NCBI RefSeq assembly: GCF_963677875.1
Contig: NZ_OY782567.1
Span: forward strand, 1-64,000
Length of the DNA: 64,000 nucleotides
Direction: 5' to 3'
Source of the DNA: Thiomicrorhabdus sp.
GTDB taxonomy: Bacteria > Pseudomonadota > Gammaproteobacteria > Thiomicrospirales > Thiomicrospiraceae
Below, in pieces: positions 21,052 to 30,458 of this stretch. The notes under the pieces were generated by a model that ran no database searches, was not told where the DNA came from, and saw nothing but the letters and a program-made list of their open reading frames with translations. Within the stretch, counting starts at the first letter, position 1. Each line of letters opens with the position of its first letter. The position numbers were made by a program, and so were the translations under genes.

Positions 21052-23244
21052 ATGCAAAGTCAGGCCCAAAAACAGCAGAATTCGACCTCGTCGCTTCCCT
21101 TTAAATTAACGCCTTCCGATTTCGTAACCCAGAATATTATTTTGGATAAGGGCGATGTCGCTTTTAAGCGTGCGGAAATCAAGCGTTACTTTAACCAGAC
21201 GTTTGAAGGGTATGAAAAGTTGTTTGAGACACTGGTTTCGGATAAGGCGTTTTACCTGCGTCCTTGTTCTTTGCGCCATCCGCTGATTTTCTATTTTGGT
21301 CATACCGCAACCTTCTTTGTGAATAAGTTGACCATTGCCAAATTGTTGCCTGAGCGCGTCAATCCGAAATTCGAGTCGATGTTTGCCATCGGTGTGGATG
21401 AGATGTCCTGGGATGATTTGAACGATGCACACTATGCATGGCCGAGTGTGGATGAGGTTCGCGCTTATCGCAAGCAGGTTCAGGCAGCGGTGAACGAGTT
21501 TATCGACACAGTTGAGTTTTCTTTCCCGATTGATTGGAACAGTCCTTTGTGGCCGGTGATGATGGGCATCGAGCATGAACGAATTCACTTGGAAACCTCT
21601 TCGGTGCTGATTCGCCAGCTGCCGATTGATCAGGTCAAGCCGCATGACTGGTTCCCGATTTGTCCGGATGCCGGTAGCGCGCCGGAGAACGGTGTGGTCA
21701 AGGTTCCTGCGGGCGAAGTGAATATCGATCATCAAGACCCGGCGGAATACTATGGTTGGGATAACGAATACGGCGTGCATCATGCCGAGGTGCCGGAATT
21801 TAAGGCGGCGGCATTTTTGGTTTCCAATCAGGAATACTTAGAATTTGTCGAGGCAGGTGGCTACGAAACATCTGACTATTGGAGCGAAGAGGGCAATGCC
21901 TGGCGCGAATTCACTCCGGACAAGCATCCGACTTTCTGGGTGCAAAAACCGGACGGCGATTCAAACGCGTGGTATCTGCGCTGTATGGCCGAAGAAATTC
22001 CAATGCCGTGGAACTGGCCGGTGGAGGTTAATTCATTGGAAGCGGAAGCCTTCTGTCACTGGAAAGCTCAGAAAACCGGTCGTCCGATCCGTCTGCCGAG
22101 TGAAGACGAATATCTGCGTTTGCGTGAACACTCTCAAGTTTTGGATCATCAAAGTAAGGCGAATATCAATTTACAGCAGTATGCGTCTTCAACGCCGGTC
22201 GATCAATTCCGCACCGGTGATTTTTACGATGTAGTCGGCAATGTCTGGCAATGGACGCAAACGCCGATTTATCCGTTTGACGGCTTTAAGGTGCATCCGA
22301 TTTACGATGATTTCACCACGCCGACTTACGACAACAAACACAATATCATCAAAGGCGGCAGCTGGATTTCGACCGGTAACGAGATTAACGGTCATTCGCG
22401 TTATGCTTTCCGTCGCCATTTTTTCCAGCATGCCGGTTTCCGCTACATTGAATCGGATGCGGAAGTGAAAACCCATTTCTCCACTTACGAAACCGACGAT
22501 TCGGTCGCGCAGTATTGCGAATTCCACTATGGCGAAGAGTATTTCGGCGTGCCGAGCTTTGCCAAAAGCTACGCGCAGATTGCCATTGAAGCTGCCAAAA
22601 CGAATGCGGATTTTTCCGGTCGAAACGATCTGAAGGTTTTGGAAGTCGGTTGTTCGGTCGGTCGTGCCAGTTTTGAAATGGCGCATTATTTCGATTCGGT
22701 ATTAGGATTGGATTTTTCCGCGCGCTTCATTCGCATTGCCGATCAATTGAAAGAGCAGGGTCATGTGCTTTATACCATCCCGATGGAAGGTGAAGTGATG
22801 GAGTTTAAAGAGAAAACTCTGGCCGAATACGGTTTGTCGGATGTGGCGCACAAGTGTGAATTCATGCAGCAGGATGCGGTGAATATGAAGCCGATTTTCC
22901 AAGGTTATGATGTCATCGTGGCGGTTAACCTGATCGACCGTTTATATGAACCGGCGAAGTTCCTGCGTGAAGTGCATGAACGTCTGAATGAAGGCGGTTT
23001 ATTGGTTCTGGCTTCGCCTTATACCTGGTTGGAAGAGTTTACCGAGAAGGAACATTGGCTGGGCGGATATAAAGACGAGGGTACCGGTGAAAACGTGATG
23101 ACTCTGGAAGGTATTACCGAAATTCTCGGTGCGAATCTGCAGTTGGTGGATGGGCCTTTCGAAGTGCCGTTTGTGATTCGTGAAACGAAGCGAAAGTTTC
23201 AGCATTCGTTATCGGAATTTACCATTTGGAAAAAGTCTAAGTAA
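21052..23244 (+). CDS. ovoA: OvoA, 5-histidylcysteine sulfoxide synthase / methyltransferase
   Basis: 730 residues in the three-domain OvoA layout: a DinB-like N-terminal domain with the iron-binding HxxxH in MMGIEHERIHLETSSV near 172-187, a formylglycine-generating-like FGE domain (about 210-470, with GNVWQWTQTPIYPFDG and KGGSWISTGNEI), and a SAM methyltransferase (VLEVGCSVGRASFEMA near 526). The first two domains join cysteine to the imidazole C5 of histidine with O2; the last adds the N-methyl group of ovothiol A. ovoB follows after 12 bases, so both steps are in one operon. Confidence 0.95.
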   Translation: MQSQAQKQQNSTSSLPFKLTPSDFVTQNIILDKGDVAFKRAEIKRYFNQTFEGYEKLFETLVSDKAFYLRPCSLRHPLIFYFGHTATFFVNKLTIAKLLPERVNPKFESMFAIGVDEMSWDDLNDAHYAWPSVDEVRAYRKQVQAAVNEFIDTVEFSFPIDWNSPLWPVMMGIEHERIHLETSSVLIRQLPIDQVKPHDWFPICPDAGSAPENGVVKVPAGEVNIDHQDPAEYYGWDNEYGVHHAEVPEFKAAAFLVSNQEYLEFVEAGGYETSDYWSEEGNAWREFTPDKHPTFWVQKPDGDSNAWYLRCMAEEIPMPWNWPVEVNSLEAEAFCHWKAQKTGRPIRLPSEDEYLRLREHSQVLDHQSKANINLQQYASSTPVDQFRTGDFYDVVGNVWQWTQTPIYPFDGFKVHPIYDDFTTPTYDNKHNIIKGGSWISTGNEINGHSRYAFRRHFFQHAGFRYIESDAEVKTHFSTYETDDSVAQYCEFHYGEEYFGVPSFAKSYAQIAIEAAKTNADFSGRNDLKVLEVGCSVGRASFEMAHYFDSVLGLDFSARFIRIADQLKEQGHVLYTIPMEGEVMEFKEKTLAEYGLSDVAHKCEFMQQDAVNMKPIFQGYDVIVAVNLIDRLYEPAKFLREVHERLNEGGLLVLASPYTWLEEFTEKEHWLGGYKDEGTGENVMTLEGITEILGANLQLVDGPFEVPFVIRETKRKFQHSLSEFTIWKKSK

Positions 23245-23256
23245 GTATCGGAAATT

Positions 23257-24444
23257 ATGGACTTAGATCAACTAGACCAGCAGTTTGACCGTGCTGCTTT
23301 TGATGCCGAAAAATATGCGCTGAGAGAAGCCTTATTCGGCACCGAGGATGTATTGCCGATGTGGGTGGCGGATATGGATTTGCCGACGCCGCCGTTTGTG
23401 ATTGGGGCGATTCAACAGCGTTTGCAGCATCCCATTCTGGGTTATACCCATACCTCGGATCATGTCTATCAGTCGATTGTCGACTGGCAGGCGCAATATG
23501 GCTATGAAGTGCATCGAAAGCAGATCGTTTTTACCCATAATGTCGCTAATGGTTTTTTTCTTGCAGTCCAAGCGTATACTCTGCCCGGAGACGCCGTTCT
23601 GGTGCAACCGCCGGTTTACCCGCCGTTTCTTAAAGCGCCGGAGCTGAATAACCGACGAGTCATCGAAGCGCCTTTGGTGTTGCAGAATAATCGTTATCAG
23701 ATCGATTTCGATGCGTTTGAAAAGGCGATTGTCGAGCAGCAGGTCAAACTGTTTCTATTTTGTCATCCACAGAACCCTTCCGGCCGGGTCTGGAAAAAAG
23801 ACGAGTTGCAGAAATTGGCAGTGATCTGTTTAAAGCATCGGGTGATTGTGGTCTCCGATGAAATTCACGCCGATATGACGTTTCCGCCAAACACGCACTG
23901 CCCGATGGCGAGCTTATCACTTGAGATTGCGCAAAATACCGTGACACTTTCTTCACCCGGAAAAACCTTTAATCTCGGCGGGTTGCAGATGGGTTATGCG
24001 ATTATCGCCAATGCGCAATTGAAAAAAGCTTATGTTGAAACCGCCAATTCGGTGTCGATTCACGATTGGAACCTGCTTGCTCAGATTGCCGTTCAGGCCG
24101 CTTATTCCGAGGAAGGCAAGTTGTGGCGGGATAATTTATTGGCGCATTTTCAGCGTAACTTTGATGCCTTGGAAAGTTTTCTTTCCGTTCACATGCCGAA
24201 AGTGAAAATGATGCGGCCGGAAGCCTCTTATCTGGTTTGGCTGGATTTTAGAGAACAGTTCTGCACCCATGCAGAACTGAAAAAATGGCTGATCGAAGAG
24301 GCGAAGTTAGGCTTGAACGACGGCGAAAGTTTCGGCGGTCAAAGTCAGTCGGGAAGCGGTTTTATGCGCATCAATCTTGCCGTTCCAACGACAATTATGC
24401 GGCAGGCTTTATCCCAACTTCAGAATGCATTAAGCGTGAGATGA
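23257..24444 (+). CDS. ovoB: OvoB-type PLP beta-lyase (PatB/MalY family)
   Basis: 395-residue fold-type I PLP enzyme. The N-terminus is MALY-like (LPMWVADMDLPTPPFV), CHPQNPSGRVW is the cofactor loop, SDEIHADM holds the PLP Asp, and SSPGKTFNLGGLQMGY contains the PLP lysine near residue 236. Alone it would be called cystathionine beta-lyase or a MalY/PatB aminotransferase. Directly behind ovoA it most likely cleaves the C-S bond of the histidylcysteine sulfoxide to give 5-thiohistidine. Confidence 0.85.
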   Translation: MDLDQLDQQFDRAAFDAEKYALREALFGTEDVLPMWVADMDLPTPPFVIGAIQQRLQHPILGYTHTSDHVYQSIVDWQAQYGYEVHRKQIVFTHNVANGFFLAVQAYTLPGDAVLVQPPVYPPFLKAPELNNRRVIEAPLVLQNNRYQIDFDAFEKAIVEQQVKLFLFCHPQNPSGRVWKKDELQKLAVICLKHRVIVVSDEIHADMTFPPNTHCPMASLSLEIAQNTVTLSSPGKTFNLGGLQMGYAIIANAQLKKAYVETANSVSIHDWNLLAQIAVQAAYSEEGKLWRDNLLAHFQRNFDALESFLSVHMPKVKMMRPEASYLVWLDFREQFCTHAELKKWLIEEAKLGLNDGESFGGQSQSGSGFMRINLAVPTTIMRQALSQLQNALSVR

Positions 24445-24560
24445 GGGGGAAGTAGAGCCAAGTAGAACCGCTCTGGAAACTTTTTTGTTTGCCATCTCGT
24501 CCGAGCTGTGGCTAAAATGAAACCAGTCTTATTTAAATAAACTACTATGAGGTGCTGTTA

Positions 24561-24959
24561 ATGAAACTATCGCGACGTTTTACAAAACTGGTTTCCGTTC
24601 TGTCTCTGTTTGCATTTTTGAACGGCTATGTCGGTTATGCTTATGCCGGAATGGTAACAAATGATCAAATTACGGCGCAAGCCAATCACGATTTAACCGT
24701 TCAGCAGATTCTGGGCGCCTTGGATCGAGATGATGTTCAGGAGCAATTGGTTGCTCTGGGTGTTAATCCGGACGATGCGAAGGCACGCGTCAGCCAAATG
24801 AACGATCAGGAGTTGGTGGCTTTGAATCAGAAGCTGGATGAACTTCCTGCCGGTAGCGGTGTTCTGGAAGTTTTATTGTTGGTTTTTGTTGTGCTGGTCA
24901 TCACCGACATGCTGGGTGCGACTGATGTTTTCCCGTTTGTGAATAACATCAATAAATAG
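24561..24959 (+). CDS. PA2779-family protein
   Basis: 132 residues from ATG 24561 with GAGG 8 bases upstream. A signal-anchor near the N-terminus (LVSVLSLFAFLNGYVGYAYA), a central acidic helical stretch (LGVNPDDAKARVSQMNDQEL) and a C-terminal hydrophobic helix (LEVLLLVFVVLVITDMLG). It matches the small family paired with the PA2778-type peptidase. Function unknown. The peptidase gene starts 12 bases later. Confidence 0.8.
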   Translation: MKLSRRFTKLVSVLSLFAFLNGYVGYAYAGMVTNDQITAQANHDLTVQQILGALDRDDVQEQLVALGVNPDDAKARVSQMNDQELVALNQKLDELPAGSGVLEVLLLVFVVLVITDMLGATDVFPFVNNINK

Positions 24960-24971
24960 CTATTCTCGTCC

Positions 24972-25976
24972 ATGTTTAAACGGATAGACGCCAGACTTGT
25001 GTCTGGCGTTTTTTATTTACTGTTCTTGCTGTCTTTGGTTGGGTGTTCAAGTACTCCGCAGACCAATGCTTTGCCGGAAGCCTTACCCGTTACCGTTTCC
25101 CACCGTGTTGAATTATCCGATGTTCCTTTTTTTCCTCAAAAGGCATATCAATGTGGCCCGGCGGCTTTGGCGACGATGCTGTCTTATCGCGAACTGGCTG
25201 TTACGGATAAAGAGTTGGTCAGTAAAGTTTATCTTCCTCAGCGTCGCGGCAGTGTGCAAATCGAGATGATTGCCACTGCCAGAAGTTATGGCATGCTGGC
25301 CTATCCGCTTGAACCGAATCTAAAAAATATTATCCAGGAGGTTGCTGCGGGCAATCCTGTACTGGTCTTTCAAAATCTATCACTGCCATTCTGGCCGCAG
25401 TGGCACTATGCGGTTGTTGTCGGCTACGATCTTGATGAAAAGCGGTTGATTTTAAGATCGGGGGATATCAAACGCCACGATATGAGCATGGCGACCTTCG
25501 AAAGAACCTGGGATAGAGCCAAAGATTGGGCTTATGTCATTATGAAACCGGGAACCATTCCAGTTACCGCTGACGCGGTCAAATATGTGTTGGCAAACCA
25601 CGATCTTGAAGGTTCCGGGTTTGCCAGAGAAGCTTTACAAGGATATCGTGCGGCGGCTGCCCGCTGGCCGGATAATTCCATCGTTTTAATGACTTTGGCC
25701 AATAGTGAACAGGCTGTCGGTCATTTCACGGACGCGGAAAAAAACTATAAAAGGGAAATTGCACTTCGTCCGGATAATGCCAATGCCTGGAATAATCTGG
25801 CCTATAATCTGGTTTCCAGAAAATGTATCCGGCAGGCGCAGCAGGCAATAAGTTGTGCGTTGCGCCTGAATCCTGCGGATAGCAATATTCTGCAGAGTTT
25901 TAAAGAGATACAAAACCTCCATTCGGAAACTCATTCAGTCTGCGAAGTACCGGCTTGTCCGCTATCGGATGAATGA
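24972..25976 (+). CDS. PA2778-type C39-like cysteine peptidase lipoprotein with TPR
   Basis: 334 residues. Lipoprotein signal with lipobox LVGC near residue 21-25. A C39-like domain has the catalytic Cys in FPQKAYQCGPAALATML near residue 62 and the His in WPQWHYAVVVGYD near 140. TPR repeats follow (about 225-310, with RPDNANAWNNLAYNLVS). The Cys/His dyad implies a papain-like peptidase at the membrane; the substrate might be the PA2779-like partner, which is inference from pairing only. Confidence 0.85.
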   Translation: MFKRIDARLVSGVFYLLFLLSLVGCSSTPQTNALPEALPVTVSHRVELSDVPFFPQKAYQCGPAALATMLSYRELAVTDKELVSKVYLPQRRGSVQIEMIATARSYGMLAYPLEPNLKNIIQEVAAGNPVLVFQNLSLPFWPQWHYAVVVGYDLDEKRLILRSGDIKRHDMSMATFERTWDRAKDWAYVIMKPGTIPVTADAVKYVLANHDLEGSGFAREALQGYRAAAARWPDNSIVLMTLANSEQAVGHFTDAEKNYKREIALRPDNANAWNNLAYNLVSRKCIRQAQQAISCALRLNPADSNILQSFKEIQNLHSETHSVCEVPACPLSDE

Positions 25977-26163
25977 TTTCTCTATTCTAAAATAGCGATG
26001 TGAATCAGCCGCTATCTTGTCATATTTGTATTGTTATAACGTAACTTAATTGCCGCCGATACAGATTCTCTTCTGTCCGAAAAATTTTCAATAAATATAA
26101 TTTTATTTATGAAGATTTCATTCATGCATCCTTCCGCTCAGCGTATTCTCAAAAGGAGGTTCT

Positions 26164-26493
26164 ATGAAACTGGCGATCAGCAGCCCAAACGGTAGAACCA
26201 TTTCAGGTCATGCCGGAAAATGCCCCGGTTATTTGCTTTACGAGTTGGATCATTGCGAAGTGAAGTCCAAGACTCACTGTCGACTGAATAGCGATCAGCT
26301 TCTGTGTAATTTACAGGGAAGTCTGTCGCAACATCCCGAACATCCCCTGAGCGGTATTAAACTGCTGATTACCCATGAGATGGGAAACGCTCTACACGAT
26401 AAGCTCAATCACGATGGTATTCGCGTTTTGATGACGGATCTTGCCGATCCGGACGAAGCCGTGTCCAAGGTGATTAAAATTCTGCAGACTTAA
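26164..26493 (+). CDS. NifX/NifB-domain Fe-Mo-cofactor-like binding protein
   Basis: 109 residues after a strong AAAGGAGG site. The start MKLAISSPNGRTISGHAGKC is the classic dinitrogenase iron-molybdenum cofactor biosynthesis domain, with HEMGNALHDKL and a short end. Such small proteins bind Fe-S or Mo-Fe-S clusters. No nif genes are nearby, so it is not evidence for nitrogen fixation. Confidence 0.85.
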   Translation: MKLAISSPNGRTISGHAGKCPGYLLYELDHCEVKSKTHCRLNSDQLLCNLQGSLSQHPEHPLSGIKLLITHEMGNALHDKLNHDGIRVLMTDLADPDEAVSKVIKILQT

Positions 26494-26519
26494 TAAGCGC
26501 GCATTCATTTTCTGAATCC

Positions 26520-27596
26520 TTATCGCGGAAGCTTTGCCAGGGACTGTTCCCGGAGTTGAATTCTCAATTCGGATTGCATGGTGGTGATCCAGATGATTCC
26601 GGGGCTGGTTTCAAAGACATAAGGATAGGAGAGCCAGGCATTGCGGCATCGTGCCAAGAGAAGTGGCGCACTCCAGCTCCGACCGTCGTCGTCGGAATAG
26701 ATCAGCGAAAGTTCTTCGCGATGCCAGGAAGCCGCGACTTCGGAAAACTGACCGGAAATGCGTTTGAAATGGTCGGTTCCTTTCGGATACAGGGTGTTGT
26801 AGAGCATAATTAATTTGCCGCTGGCAAGCCGTTTAAGCATCGCTGGTGAGCTGCTGGCTTCGATTCCGGGCTGGATATGTGTCCAGGTTTTTCCGTCGTC
26901 GTAAGAATAAGCGTGCCAGAAATAGTCCAGATTGGTTCGCAGGCAGAACCAGACCCGGTCTTCGAGTTCGGCCAGCGTTCCTTCATAACATCCTGCATGG
27001 TGGCCGCGTCCTCCAATATCCAGTTTATTGCTTGCCTGCCAGATTTTGCCGTCGTCTTCCGAACGGAAAGTCAGGCTGTAATGGCGTGCTTCCTGATAAT
27101 CCAGATTCTGTGCCGAAGCGATAAGGGCGCCGGATTTTAACTGGATCAGTGTCGTGGCCGCCGCCGCGTAACCTTTTTGCAGTAAAATCGGTTTTTGCCA
27201 GCTTCGGCCACCGTCTTCGCTGCGAACTATGTAATGGAATAAGACGCTGTTTCGGGTTGGCGCATTGCTTTGTTTGCGCCATTTAAAATGCAGGTTCCCG
27301 CTATCGATAAACGAGAGGATAATCGTTCCCTGCGATGTGCAGAGCAGGCTGCAGGAATTTGCTGCGCTCAGATTCAAGTCGGTAGAGAACAGTTTGAAGG
27401 CCTGCCAGCTTTGGCCGTTGTCGCCCGAAAGATAAGCGGTTTTATCCTTAACGCAAATTAATTCACCTTGACGGTTGCGGACAAACGGGCCGTTGTGTTC
27501 GATCTGGAGCGGGTGAACCGCTTCATTCAGAAAAACCGCCGCGTCGGTTTGAGGAGCAAGGTCAAAATTCAGTTGTATTTCCGGATGTTTTTTCAT
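26520..27596 (-). CDS. sialidase-like Asp-box beta-propeller protein
   Basis: 358 residues with five Asp boxes of the S-x-D-x-G-x-x-W type (SGDNGQSW, SEDGGRSW, SEDDGKIW, SYDDGKTW, SDDDGRSW) spread over the chain, as in six-bladed sialidases and related glycoside hydrolases. No signal peptide is visible at MKKHPEIQLNFDLAP, so it is predicted cytoplasmic, which is unusual for a sialidase. The substrate is unknown; neuraminidase activity should not be assumed. Confidence 0.75.
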   Translation of the reverse strand: MKKHPEIQLNFDLAPQTDAAVFLNEAVHPLQIEHNGPFVRNRQGELICVKDKTAYLSGDNGQSWQAFKLFSTDLNLSAANSCSLLCTSQGTIILSFIDSGNLHFKWRKQSNAPTRNSVLFHYIVRSEDGGRSWQKPILLQKGYAAAATTLIQLKSGALIASAQNLDYQEARHYSLTFRSEDDGKIWQASNKLDIGGRGHHAGCYEGTLAELEDRVWFCLRTNLDYFWHAYSYDDGKTWTHIQPGIEASSSPAMLKRLASGKLIMLYNTLYPKGTDHFKRISGQFSEVAASWHREELSLIYSDDDGRSWSAPLLLARCRNAWLSYPYVFETSPGIIWITTMQSELRIQLREQSLAKLPR

Positions 27597-27843
27597 AGTC
27601 GTTGTCGCCTGTTTTATTCTGTAACGGCAAGATGGCGGATGGCTAAAGGCATCTCAAAAGGCATGACTGTCGTGTAACCTAAAGAACAAGAAAGTCCTTT
27701 GTGTGAATATCGGGCGGCCGAAGCAGGGTGTAGCGTATAATAAGCCAACCGGTAAGCTGATCGGTTTTCATGCCCGTAAGGGGGCGGCCGAACCCATTCG
27801 GCTCGCCAGGACTTCATTAAGAGAACAAACGGAGAAGACGGCC

Positions 27844-28110
27844 ATGTCTCAGGCGGTTCAGAATTACATCGACACTCATTCGAAAAGTCAGCTGATCGGG
27901 TTTGTTTTAACCTTTTTGCTCGGACCGCTTGGCCTGTTTTACAGTAGCTGGGTGGCGGCATTGATTCTTTGCGTTATTGCGTTTTCAACGGCATTTACCA
28001 TTTTTATTCCGGTCATTTGCTGGCTGCTTTCCATTTTGGTCGGCTTCTTTGCCGTAAATAAACATAATGAAAAGGTCAAAGCGGCGGCTCAACTAGGCAT
28101 TCCTGAATAG
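27844..28110 (+). CDS. small membrane protein, 88 residues
   Basis: ATG 27844 after GGAGAAG. Hydrophilic start (MSQAVQNYIDTHSKSQLIG), then two or three helices (about 18-40, 42-60, 62-72) with FLLGPLGLFYSSWVAAL, and a polar end. It resembles TM2-like small proteins, but I cannot name the family. Confidence 0.65.
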   Translation: MSQAVQNYIDTHSKSQLIGFVLTFLLGPLGLFYSSWVAALILCVIAFSTAFTIFIPVICWLLSILVGFFAVNKHNEKVKAAAQLGIPE

Positions 28111-28227
28111 GGCCCGTATGTTTCATTTTTTGTGTGCAAGGTCATTTTAACTGACGGGCTGAATAAGCTTTTTCAGGTGTTTTCCGGCAGATGAAGACGC
28201 ACCACTCACGACTTTTCTGTATTTCCT

Positions 28228-29172
28228 ATGCTTGGAGCTTTTACAATTCTTCTTCCGGTCTTCGGGCTGATTGCGGCCGGTTTCATTACCCGAAAAACGG
28301 GTGTACTCGGAGAAAACGCCGCCAGTGAATTGAATCGGTTTGTCGTCTGGCTGGCCTTGCCCGCTCTGCTGTTCGATATTATGGCGAACAGCCACTGGTC
28401 GACCTTATTTAAAGCGGATTTCATCAGTGTTTATCTGATTGCATCCGGAGTGGTGTTTTTTGGGATACTCGGGTGGCGGCTTAAGCAAGGCAGGCCGCTG
28501 GCAGATGCTAGTATCGATGGTATCGCAGCCTCTTATTCGAACACCGGTTACGTCGGTTTTCCTCTGCTGTTTCTGGTATTTGGCTCTTCAAGTCAGGTAC
28601 CGACTACAATTGCTACGATCATCGTAGTCTGCGTCTTGTTCGCTTTGGCAATCATGCTGATCGAAAGCGGCTTACAGGCTAAGGTTGCATGGCATCTTCG
28701 AGCCTTGAATGTGTTTAATGCCGTGTTTCGTAATCCGCTGGTTCTCGCTCCGATTGCCGGAATGGCCTTTGCCGCAACGCCATACCATTTGCCTGAAGGC
28801 ATCGAGACCTTTCTTGGCCTGCTGGCAGATGCCGCCAGTCCGTGCGCTCTGGTCAGTCTGGGATTGTTTCTGGCGGATGCGTCGGCTCAATCGCAAAAAG
28901 GCGCGGGATCCGTCCGCAGTACCGCTTTTGGTTTGACCGCCGCCAAGTTGCTTGTTCAACCGCTATTGGCTGCCTGGCTGGCATTCGGGGTTTTCGATAT
29001 GGAGCGGGAATTGGCGATGATGGCGATTATGCTGGCAGCTCTGCCGACTGGAACCGGGCCGTTCATGCTGGCGGAGTTTTATCGGCGTGAAGCACTGATT
29101 ACCGCGCAAACTGTGTTGTTTTCCACCACTCTTTCATTATTTACCTTGTCGTTGTTATTGCTTTATATTTAA
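28228..29172 (+). CDS. AEC-family (auxin efflux carrier-like) transporter
   Basis: 314 residues with about 10 transmembrane helices. Start MLGAFTILLPVFGLIAAGFI is typical of the bile/arsenite/riboflavin-like AEC group; LNRFVVWLALPALLFDIMA and GFPLLFLVFG are family segments. Bacterial AEC members move malate, lactate or similar organic anions. Substrate not readable. Confidence 0.88.
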   Translation: MLGAFTILLPVFGLIAAGFITRKTGVLGENAASELNRFVVWLALPALLFDIMANSHWSTLFKADFISVYLIASGVVFFGILGWRLKQGRPLADASIDGIAASYSNTGYVGFPLLFLVFGSSSQVPTTIATIIVVCVLFALAIMLIESGLQAKVAWHLRALNVFNAVFRNPLVLAPIAGMAFAATPYHLPEGIETFLGLLADAASPCALVSLGLFLADASAQSQKGAGSVRSTAFGLTAAKLLVQPLLAAWLAFGVFDMERELAMMAIMLAALPTGTGPFMLAEFYRREALITAQTVLFSTTLSLFTLSLLLLYI

Positions 29173-29242
29173 TCTCTCAGGTTGTTTTGGAAACCATGAT
29201 CCGCAAGATAAATCTGCTTAGATCAAGAACGGAATTTTTGTG

Positions 29243-30001
29243 ATGATGCAAGCTTTGCCTTACCTGCAAAAGATCGCTTTAAAAAGAGAATCGGTCGATT
29301 CATTCGATTGCTATCCGTTTTCGATACCGGCAATCAGGGAGTTAGTTTGCCTTGAATTCGGCCGGGAAGTAACGATTTTTGTCGGAGAAAACGGCAGTGG
29401 TAAATCAACGTTGCTGGAAGCGATCGCAGTCGGTATGGGATTTAATGCGGAAGGCGGCAGCAGGAATTTTCATTTCGATACGCGTAGCACGCACTCTGAA
29501 TTGCATCGGTTTATTCGTCTGACCAAATCGTTTAAAAAACATCGTGACGGCTTTTTTCTGAGAGCGGAGAGTTTTTATAATGTTGCCACCAACATTGATG
29601 AGCTGGATGAAGCGCCAGGATTCGGTCCGCCGATCAGAAACTCATATGGCGGTAAATCTCTGCATAAGCAGTCTCATGGCGAGTCTTTTCTTTCTTTGCT
29701 GGTTGAACGCTTTTACGGAAGGGGGCTGTATATTCTCGATGAACCCGAAGCGGCCTTGTCGCCAACCCGGCAGTTGGCGGTTTTGAGCCGGATGCATCAA
29801 CTGATCAAACAGGACTCTCAGTTCATTCTTGCAACTCACTCTCCGATTTTACTGGCTTATCCCGGCGCTTTAATCTACCAGATCGATCAATCGGGTATCT
29901 ATCCGATTCGCTATGAAGATACCGAGCATTACGAGGTTACTAAAGCCTTCCTGAATCATCCTCAACCGATGCTTCGAGAGCTGTTTTCCGAATCCGAATA
30001 A
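29243..30001 (+). CDS. AAA-family ATPase (AAA_21/SMC-like)
   Basis: About 252 residues. Walker A FVGENGSGKSTLLEAIA near residue 48, an ABC-like SYGGKSLHKQSHGESFLSLL signature region near 137-150, Walker B LYILDEPEAALSP near 163, and a switch histidine in ILATHSPILLAYP. Single-domain ATPases of this kind are common and mostly unassigned. The start may be ATG 29243 or 29246. It converges with the deaminase gene 4 bases away. Confidence 0.8.
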   Translation: MMQALPYLQKIALKRESVDSFDCYPFSIPAIRELVCLEFGREVTIFVGENGSGKSTLLEAIAVGMGFNAEGGSRNFHFDTRSTHSELHRFIRLTKSFKKHRDGFFLRAESFYNVATNIDELDEAPGFGPPIRNSYGGKSLHKQSHGESFLSLLVERFYGRGLYILDEPEAALSPTRQLAVLSRMHQLIKQDSQFILATHSPILLAYPGALIYQIDQSGIYPIRYEDTEHYEVTKAFLNHPQPMLRELFSESE

Positions 30002-30005
30002 AGCG

Positions 30006-30458
30006 TCAGCAATCGCAGGGTACGCCGATATCTTCGTTCCATATATCGGGGTGCTTTTCAATAAACTGATTCAGCAACCGTTTACATTCGGCGCTGTTGA
30101 CAACAATGATTTTCACGCCGTTTTCTTTCAGCCAGTCTTCACCGCCGCGAAAGGTTTCGTTTTCGCCGATGATGACCGTCCCGATTCCGAACTGGCGTAC
30201 CAGACCGCTGCAGTACCAGCACGGAGAGAGGGTTGTGACCATTATGGTTTTCCGGTAATCCGTCTGTCGGCCGGCATTTCGAAAAGCATCGGTTTCGGCA
30301 TGCATGGCCGGGTCGTCGTCCTGAACTCGGCGGTTATGACCTTTCCCGAGTAAAATGCCGCCGTCGGAAAACAGAGCAGCGCCGATTGGAATACCGCCTT
30401 CCTCAAGACCTTTTTGAGCTTCGGAAATCGCCACTGCCAGCATATTCTCTGTATTCAT
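30006..30458 (-). CDS. cytosine-deaminase-like enzyme (yeast Fcy1 type)
   Basis: 150 residues of the CDA/zinc deaminase fold: catalytic HAE in DPAMHAETDAFRNAGR near residue 52 and zinc cysteines in TTLSPCWYCSGL near 84. The tail (ENETFRGGEDWLKENG, KHPDIWNEDIGV) matches, from memory, the yeast cytosine deaminase pattern more than guanine or tRNA-adenosine deaminases. It would convert cytosine to uracil in the cytoplasm. The extra C-terminal CDC is unusual. Confidence 0.8.
   Translation of the reverse strand: MNTENMLAVAISEAQKGLEEGGIPIGAALFSDGGILLGKGHNRRVQDDDPAMHAETDAFRNAGRQTDYRKTIMVTTLSPCWYCSGLVRQFGIGTVIIGENETFRGGEDWLKENGVKIIVVNSAECKRLLNQFIEKHPDIWNEDIGVPCDC

Noticed and set aside
26164..26493. 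NifX-like protein as a sign of nitrogen fixation
   Set aside because: Small proteins of this domain occur without nif; no other nif gene is present.
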